This document shows positions 9,501-18,500 of a stretch of 64,000 nucleotides of DNA, piece after piece. The notes beneath the pieces are model-generated. The model had not been told where the DNA came from. It made no database searches and was given only the letters and a program-made list of their open reading frames with translations. The position numbers were made by a program, and so were the translations under genes. The DNA lies in the NCBI GenBank assembly GCA_963793295.1, contig CAWBZX010000027.1:124001-188000 (forward strand), written 5' to 3'. Source of the stretch: JAHDHW01 sp963793295. GTDB lineage: Bacteria > Bacteroidota > Bacteroidia > Chitinophagales > Saprospiraceae. How positions within the stretch are numbered: position 1 is the first letter of the stretch; the number at the start of each line of letters is the position of its first letter.

Positions 9501-12500
9501 TCAATAGTTGGTGGGGTCATATCTAAAACCTTGATGATTTGCGTATGCTCAAGTGGATTGTTGGGCCCAAGTGGCAAACACATATTTCTTACTTTGAAAG
9601 TTCTTAGAATTTCGTAAGAATTATTACAAACATCATAGATCTCGTCCGTTACATTTGTAGAATAATGGCACAATCCGCCTTGAATCAATGGCTGCCCATT
9701 GATCATTGGTTCACCTGTATTTGAAGGATCTGTCAATGAAGGATCATCTTGTACTTCTGAACATTCTAGAGCAGGTAGTGTAAAGTTGTCCAAATCATCA
9801 GGGAAGGTTACATCTGCTAAATCAAATGGTTCAATGGTGATCGTCTGAACACAACCTGTTGCGTTTCCGGATTCATCAGTGATCGTCCAGGTTCTTTCGA
9901 TCGTAGCTCTTGGGTCACCGCAATTTCCGTTATCATTATAAACATCCTCGTATTCAATATTTACAGACGCCTCACAGCTAAGTAGTATTGGTTCTCCTGT
10001 AAAGGACGGATCAGTGGAAGCATTGCAATTAATGGTAGTATCAACCGGACACTCTACTTCCGGAATCAACTTGTCTTCAATATAGACTTCTCCCCAGCAA
10101 TAGTTTCCTGAAATAGGATCTGTTATCTCGACAATCAAAGTTTGCCCTATATTCTCAAGGGTAACACATGGGCTTGATGCTATTGGGTCGCAACCTGGGT
10201 CATGGCATTCAAAAACTTCCACAATATAGTTGTCATAGCAAGTGTAAGGCCCGCCCTCCAAAATCATATCCGGAGTGATACAAGTTTCGCATGTGGCATC
10301 CAATGATAAATTAACCAAACTGTTACAAACCAATGAAGGATCAGGATCATTGTATTCTTGAACCGTTACATTGAACGTACAAGCATTTACATTTCCAGCT
10401 TCATCTTCTACAAAAATCGTTACGGGTGTTGTTCCTATTTCAAAGAAAGTGCCGCTCGGTGGTATTGAATAAGAATTAACTATTCCGCAATTGTCTGTTC
10501 CTGTGATGATAAAACTATAAGCTTTTTCGCATTCTCCAGCATCCAGATTGATTGTAATATCTGGTGGACAAATCGCAACTGGATTCTCCTGGTCTTCAAC
10601 GGTAACTTCAAAGCTACAAGTGCTGGTATTTCCGGAAGCATCCAACAATGAATAGGTAACGGTTGTTGTTCCGACGCAGAAAAACTCAGTCACGTAGTAA
10701 CCTCCTTGTCCGTCAAGCAATCCACCGGTTGGGATACAATCCGCATCATCGCTGGTATATTCCACAGAAATAGCTCCAACACAACAGTTGTCACCTACTA
10801 AAGGATGTAACCAGGTATAATTTGCACCGCAATCTCCTTCATCGTTTGGTAATACCACGTTTTCCGGAACATATGCTTCAAGTGCATTTACTTCTAAAAC
10901 AAAATTGTTTAAACTTCCTATATCAGCAGAATTACTTGTGATTTCAAGCGTCCAGATACCCAATGCATTTTCACCAAAGAAATCTTTCAACAATCCAACA
11001 GGAGCATAATCCTGACCGAAACCTAATAGTCCACAAGGTGCATCAATCACTGAGTTTGTAGCATCATCATCAAGCCCTAAATCAAAGTCAGCTTCACCTG
11101 CACACAGACCTTCAAATAATAAAACTTCAGTTCCGGTTGGGCTGATCAATTTAAAGCGCAAGGCGCCCATATCCGGGTAGTTTCCTGCCAGACTTATAAT
11201 GTTTACATCTCCAACAATATAACTGGAGGTAATGGAAACATTAATATTTGTACAAGCTGTGTTACCATTAATTACAAGTGGTAAACCCGGAACATTGTAA
11301 TCTAAAGTGTCATGTTTTGCACAGAATGGATCTTCTTCGTCATTGACGGTCACTTCAAAACTACAAGTAGCGATGCTTGGCGCTTCTGATTGAAGAGAAC
11401 TTAAAGTTGAATTAGCTGGTAAAGTGGGTAAGCCAGGATTTAAAATTCCGATGGAAGCCATATTACAAGCGTCAATTATCGCCCAATCTTCTGAAGAATC
11501 TGTATCACAAACAGCTATTCTATAGACATCACCGCTTCCTAAAGTTCCTGCAAAGTTACTGCATGCTACAGCTCCATTAGTTGCAACTTCATCGATCACC
11601 CAATTTCCGTAAGAAATAGTAAAACAACTTACCATAAATGCACCACCATCGAAAGTAAAATCATGCACATAGGTTTCTCCTGAAGCGACTATTACACCGT
11701 TTGGTACTATGAAAATTTCATCTGCTGCTGGATTGCTGGCAACTCTTTGAATAACCAGGCAACTGATATCCATATCTGCAGGGCCAAAGTTGGTGATTTC
11801 AATTTGATCGGTTGTACCTGATTGTGAAGTTTCGGTGATCAGCAACAATGGCTGATCCTGAACAAAATATTCAACCGTGCTTGTTCCGACAGGGAATTTA
11901 AATCCACTGGCATCTTCAAAACCACATTCTAAAAGATCGCCATTTGAATCTTTTATAGTATAAGTTATTACTAAATTATCAGGACAATTGTCTTCAACAG
12001 ATTCTAAAGCGATGTCATTCACAACGGCGCCACACATCAACTGATCGTTTGCCACTTCTACATCCAAAGGACATACAATTTCTGGTGGCGTATGATAATC
12101 ATTGACGATTACTTTAATAAAACAAGTTGTAGAATTTCCACATGCATCAACTGCTTCCCATGTCAAAATAGTCGTTCCAACCGGGAATAAACTTCCAGAG
12201 GTTAAACCAGTTCCATCTATTTGAGTAACGGTAGGAATGCTGCAATTATCTGTTGCAAGCGGCAATGAGAAATTGGCAAAGGAAGCACACCAACCGGCTG
12301 GCGCATCAACGATGACATCAGGTGCCGGACAATTGGTAAATACTGGATTAGTTGTATCAACTATTGTAAAGGTCTGCTGCTGAGAAATTGGATTGCCACA
12401 ATCGTCAGTTGCTGTAAAGTTGACGGTATAAACACCGGTGCTTCCACAGCCGGGAGTGAAACTTTCGATAGGATCGAAATCATTGCTCCAGTTGATGGCA

Positions 12501-15500
12501 TCGCTACAAGCATCAGAAGCGGTTAGACCTCCATTGCTGGATAACCAGGCTTGTAATTCAACATCATTATTTCCACCAAAATCGTCACATTCTTCAGTTG
12601 GGTTTTCACCTCCAGAAAGTGCTGGTGGTGTAATATCTTGAATGATGAAATTGGCATCTGTAGTTGAGTAATTTCCGCAACCATCTGTTGCCGTAAATCG
12701 GTAAGTATCAATAACGGTATTACTGCATTGATCAAGTGAGCTAATCAAGTCGTAAGTCCAGGTTACTTCGCTACAATCATCTGTAGCGGAAGCTCCGCCA
12801 TGATTATTCAACCAAGTGCTCAATTCTGCAGCATTGCCTTCACCATTACAATCAACAGTTGTGTCTGAAGCTCCCGGATCAATTGTTGGAGGAGTTAAAT
12901 CTTCATTATACATAATATCCTGAGTGCAAGTTGCTGTATTGCCGCAAGCATCAGTAGCTATATAGGTCCGTGTGATTGTATACATGCCATCATCCGGACA
13001 AATCGTTTTATTATTATAAATTTCAGATAAAAAGGAAACAGTAATTACATCACCATCAGCTGTCATTGAACATTCATCAACTACAGTTCCTCCCGCTGCA
13101 ACAAAAGCATCATAATCAGTATATGGATCAGGAATTGGGTCATTACAATTTAAAATAATATTTGGAGGACAACTAACAATCGGAGGAGTGGTATCTATTA
13201 TGGTAACGACTGCTGTAGCATTTTTGAAATTGCCACAATCGTCAGTTGCAGTAAAAGTAACTGTTGCACTTCCAGTCCAGAAACTGCAACCGCCTGTATT
13301 CGCATCTCCTTCGTTATAATCGTTTGAATAGCTTATAATAGAACCACAATCGTCAAATGCAATCCCGTGACCGTTTATAGACAACCAATCAGCTATCAAG
13401 CCACTTGGATCGGTTGATCCATCACATTCAATTGTTAAATTAATTGGAACAATACTCCATATTGGGTCGGTAGTATCTTCGATAGTAAAAGTAGCAGAAG
13501 TGCTTGAAGTATTGCCACATTCATCCGTTGCGGTGAAAGTAACCGTAACAGCGCCGGTGACACCGCAAAGGTTTGAAAGGAAATTTCCATTTACCCCATA
13601 ATTATGACTCCAGGTGATCTCTCCACAGATATCCGAAGCTTCAGCTCCGCCATGGTTATTTAGCCATCCGGTGAGGGAAGCAGTATTGGTAGCACCGTCA
13701 CATTCAACGGTTAAATCCTCTGCCTCTTCGTCAATGGAAGGATTAATAGTGTCGTCAGATTCATAAGTAGCGATGCAAGTAGTGGTATTTCCAGCTTCAT
13801 CAGTTACCGTAAAAAGATATTGTTGTTCAATGGTATTTCCGCAACTGGAGATATCGAGAAACAAGATGGTTTCTACGGTTACATTACTGCAAATGTCTGA
13901 AGCGGTAGCTTCAATAGCAGCAATCCATGCAGCCACGTCTTCGCTGCCACATTCAACATCCAATTCATCATAACACAAAATGGTTGGTGCTTCGCAGTCT
14001 TCCACAATTACATTGAAACTGCAAGTGCTTGTTGGATTGCCATTGGCATCCATAATAGTGTAAGAAATGATAGAATTCCCAAGGTTAAGGATTTCTCCGG
14101 CAGCATTATTATTACCACTAGCGATAGTAGCACCGGTTATTTCATAAGTTATCGTATAGTTAGGACAGTTTTCAATAGCAAGAGTAGGAGCGATGCTGGA
14201 ATCACTGATCCAAGTACATCCACCCAGGTCAGCACAAACGACCACATCGTTAGAAGGACAAAGGATAGTAGGGTCATCAGTATCAACGACTGTGATATCA
14301 AATTCGCAGGTGGATTCATTGCCACATTCATCGGTAGCGGTGAAGATGATGGTAGTAGTTCCCAGTGGGAAGATATGCCCCGAAGGGATACCAGAAGTCA
14401 GAACAATAGATTCTACTTCACTGCATTCTGGCACTGCAACTGGAGTAGAGTAAATCACATATGCAGAACATTCATCCACATCCACTCCAACGGTCAGGTC
14501 ATTCGGACAATTGATAAACTCGGGACCTTCATCTTCTTCTTCAATGATAAATTCTGCAGATGCGGTTGAAGTATTTCCACAATCATCTTCTGCAGTCCAG
14601 GTAACGGTAACAGAGCCACCGCAAATATCAGGCAGTTCTTCAAAGTCATTAGTGATAGAAATGTCAGGCGTAGCACTGCAATTATCAGAAACTATATAAT
14701 CATCCAGCCATGCAATAAGCATAGATGCAATATCATCGTCACATTCAACTTCTAGGTCATCAGGAGCAATAATTACAGGAGCAGTTTCATCGATGGTAGT
14801 ATAAGTACCAAAGGCAGTAGTGAGATTACCACATTCATCGGTTACCGTGAATAAATAAGTATAAACGGCAGCATCATCACAGGAATAATCAATATTGATG
14901 AGGGCATAATCAGTGGTTGTTTCACTACAAGCTTCGAAGTCAACAGTTACGGCGCTAGCAGCCCAGGCTAAAGGATCCGCCAGTTCACAGCTAATCGGTC
15001 CCGGATCTGAAGCGATGCTGATAACCGGATCAGTAGTATCGATGATGTGGGCATAAGCCACTTCAGAGATGGCCAAATTTCCGCACTCATCAGTGGCAGT
15101 GAAAGTATAAGGAATGACTTTAGTCCCACCGCATTGATCAATTGCAGAACCAGCAGAGAATGAAAGCTCAGGATTAGGATCACATTGATCTACAGCAACC
15201 ATACCGCCGTAAGTAGCTGCCCATGCAGCGATTGCGCCATTAGGATCATCCGAGCCATCACATTCGATATAAAGATCAGCAGGAGCAACCATGATCACCG
15301 GTTTCTGCGAATCAATCACAGAGATAGTAGCAGAACAGGTAACGGTTTCACCATCACAATTCCCTTCCACGGTGAAAGTAATAGTAACCGTTTGACCACA
15401 AGCTGGAAGGGCAGAATAGTCATTAGAAATAGAAATATCAGAACATACATCGAACGCAGAAGCACTGTTCAACCAGTTAGCGACGATGGCTCCGTTGTTG

Positions 15501-18500
15501 GTATCATTACACTCTAAAGTAATATCTTCAGGACAAGTGATGATTGGTTCAGTAGTGTCTTCGATGATAAAACTAGCGGTAGTATTTGAATTATTGCCAC
15601 ATTCATCTGTTGCAGTGAAAGTAACAGTAACCGCACCGGTAGCTCCGCAAAGGTTTGAAAGGAAATTACCATTTACACCATAATTATGACTCCAGGTAAT
15701 GTCCCCACAGATATCAGAAGCTTCCGCTCCTCCATGGTTATTTAGCCAGCCGGTGAGGGCAGCAGTATTAGTAGCACCATCACATTCCACGGTTAAATCC
15801 GCTGCGGCTTCATCAATGGAAGGCTCAGTGGTATCATCAGATTCATAAGTGCCAATACAGGTTGTGGTATTGCCCGCCTCATCCGTTACCGTGAAAAGGT
15901 ATTGCTGTTCGATGGTGTTTCCACAACTGGAAATATCGAGGAATAGGATCGTTTCCAAAGTTACATCGCCACAGAGATCAGAAGCGGTGGCTTCGATAGC
16001 AGCAATCCATGCTGCAACATTTTCACTACCACATTCGACATCCAGTTCGTCGTAACAATTGATGGTTGGTGCTTCGCAGTCTTCAACAATTACATTAAAG
16101 CTACAGGTACTTGTTGGATTGCCATTGGCATCCATAATGGTATAAGAAATAACAGAAGTGCCAAGGTTTAAAATTTCACCGGCAGCATCATTGTTGCCAC
16201 TGGCAGTTGTAGCACCGGAAATTTCATAAGTTATCGTATAATTCGGACAGTTTTCAATAGCAAGAGTAGGAGAGATACTGGAATCACTGATCCAGGTACA
16301 AGTTCCAAGATCCGCACAAACGACCACATCGATAGAAGGACAAAGGATAGTTGGGTCATCAGTATCCACAACAGTGATATCAAATTCACAAATGGACTCA
16401 TTGCCACATTCATCGGTAGCGGTGAAGATGATGGTAGTGGCACCAAGCGGGAAAAGATTTCCGGAAGGTATTCCGGAAGTCAGGACCACAGAAGCCACCC
16501 CATTGCAATCTTCAGCAACCGGAGTACTGTAAATAACATAAGCGGCACATTCATCCACATCAACACCGACAGTAAGATCATCCGGGCAATTAATAAAAGT
16601 AGGTCCGTCGTCGTCGTCTTCAACGATAATATCAGCAGAAGCGGAACTAGTGTTGCCACAATCATCTTCAGCGGTCCAGGTAACCGTGATAGATCCACCA
16701 CAAAGGTTAGGCACACCCTCAAAGTCATTCGTGACAGCGATATCAGGAGTGCTGCTGCAATTGTCAGAAATAGTGTAATCATCCAACCAGGCAACAACCA
16801 AAGACGCGATATCATCGCCACATTCGACATGTAAATCCTCCGGGGCAATGATTACAGGGTTAGTGATATCCTGAGTCGTGTAAGTGCCTGTAGCAGTAGC
16901 AAGATTACCACACTCATCCATTACCGTGAATAGATAAGTATAAATGGCAGCATCATCACAGGAATAATCAATATTGATAAGGGCATAATCAGTAGTGGTT
17001 TCACTGCAAGCTTCGAAGTCAACAGTTACGGCCGAAGCAGCCCAGGCCAAGGGATCAGCCAGTTCACAGCTAATCGGTCCCGGATCATCAGCGATGCTGA
17101 TTGCCGGATCAGTGGTATCGATGATGTGGGCATAAGCTACTTCAGAGATAGCCAAGTTTCCGCACTCATCAGTGGCAGTGAAAGTATAAGGAATGACTTT
17201 AGTCCCGCCGCATTGATCAATTGCAGAACCAGCAGAGAAAGAAAGCTCAGGATTAGGATCGCATTGATCTACAGCAACCATACCACCAAAGGAAGCAGCC
17301 CATGCTGCAATTGCTCCGTTGGGATCATCCGATCCATCACATTCTACAAAGAAGTCAGAAGGAGCGACCATGATGATAGGCTTTTGTGAATCAATCACTG
17401 AGATGGTAGCAGTGCAGGTAACTGTTTCTCCATCGCAATTTCCTTCGACATTGAAAGTGATAGTAATGGTTTGACCGCAAGCTGGAAGGGCAGAATAGTC
17501 ATTAGAAATAGAAATATCAGAACATACATCGAACGCAGAAGCACTATTCAACCAGTTAGCGACGATCGCTCCGTTATTGGTATTGTTGCACTCCAGGGTA
17601 ATGTCATCAGGGCAAGTGATGGTTGGCTCCGTGGTATCTTCGATGATAAAATCAGCAGCAGTTGAGGAAGCGTTTCCACATTCATCAGTAGCGGTGAATG
17701 TAACTGTAACAGCGCCAGTTGCTCCGCAAAGGTTTGAAAGATAATTACCATTTACACCGTAATCGTGACTCCAGATAATATCTCCACAAATATCCGAAGC
17801 TTCCGCTCCACCGTGGTTATTCAACCAACCGATTAGTGAAGGAGAATTAGAAGATCCATCACATTCAACCGTTAAATCCTCCGCTTCTTCATCAATGGAA
17901 GGATCGGTAGTGTCTACAATTGTAAAACTACCATACCCAACAGTCGTATTTCCACACGCATCAGTTGCCGTGAATTCCCAAACCTGCTCCTCTGTGATAC
18001 CACAGTTTGAAATGGTATTAAAAAGAAGACTTGTCACAGCTACTCCCGGACAATTGTCGGTCGCAGAAGCGGATGCTCTCCATGCAGCTAATGTTGCAGC
18101 AACATCATTTGTTTCACATTCTGCAAAGTTGGTTGCAGTTGGTAATGTAAGTTCAGGATATTCTTTATCTGTTTCTAAATTTACGATGTATGAAGCGGTA
18201 CATCCATTTGGATTATTTAAAGTGTATGTAATTGGGAAAGATCCACAATTTGTGATCGTATAAGAACCTGTCATTCCATTTCCATCATCGACGACATCTA
18301 AACCAGTGAATTCTCCACCTGGTGTAATTGCCGTTAAAATGATCACGTCTCCCAAACAAAATTCAGAATCACTAAATTCGAATGAAGCATCCTGAGCTGT
18401 ACCGTCAGAAACAGAAATTTGCTGGCAAAATGTTTCTTCGCATTCACTTGATGCATTGCTTCCACAGGCATCATAAGCTATTGTTTCTTTCAAACATACC

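Noticed and set aside
13480..17900. CRISPR-like array in the repetitive region
   Set aside because: Repeats are kilobase-scale, in frame and encode HYR modules; no short regularly spaced repeats exist anywhere in the window.
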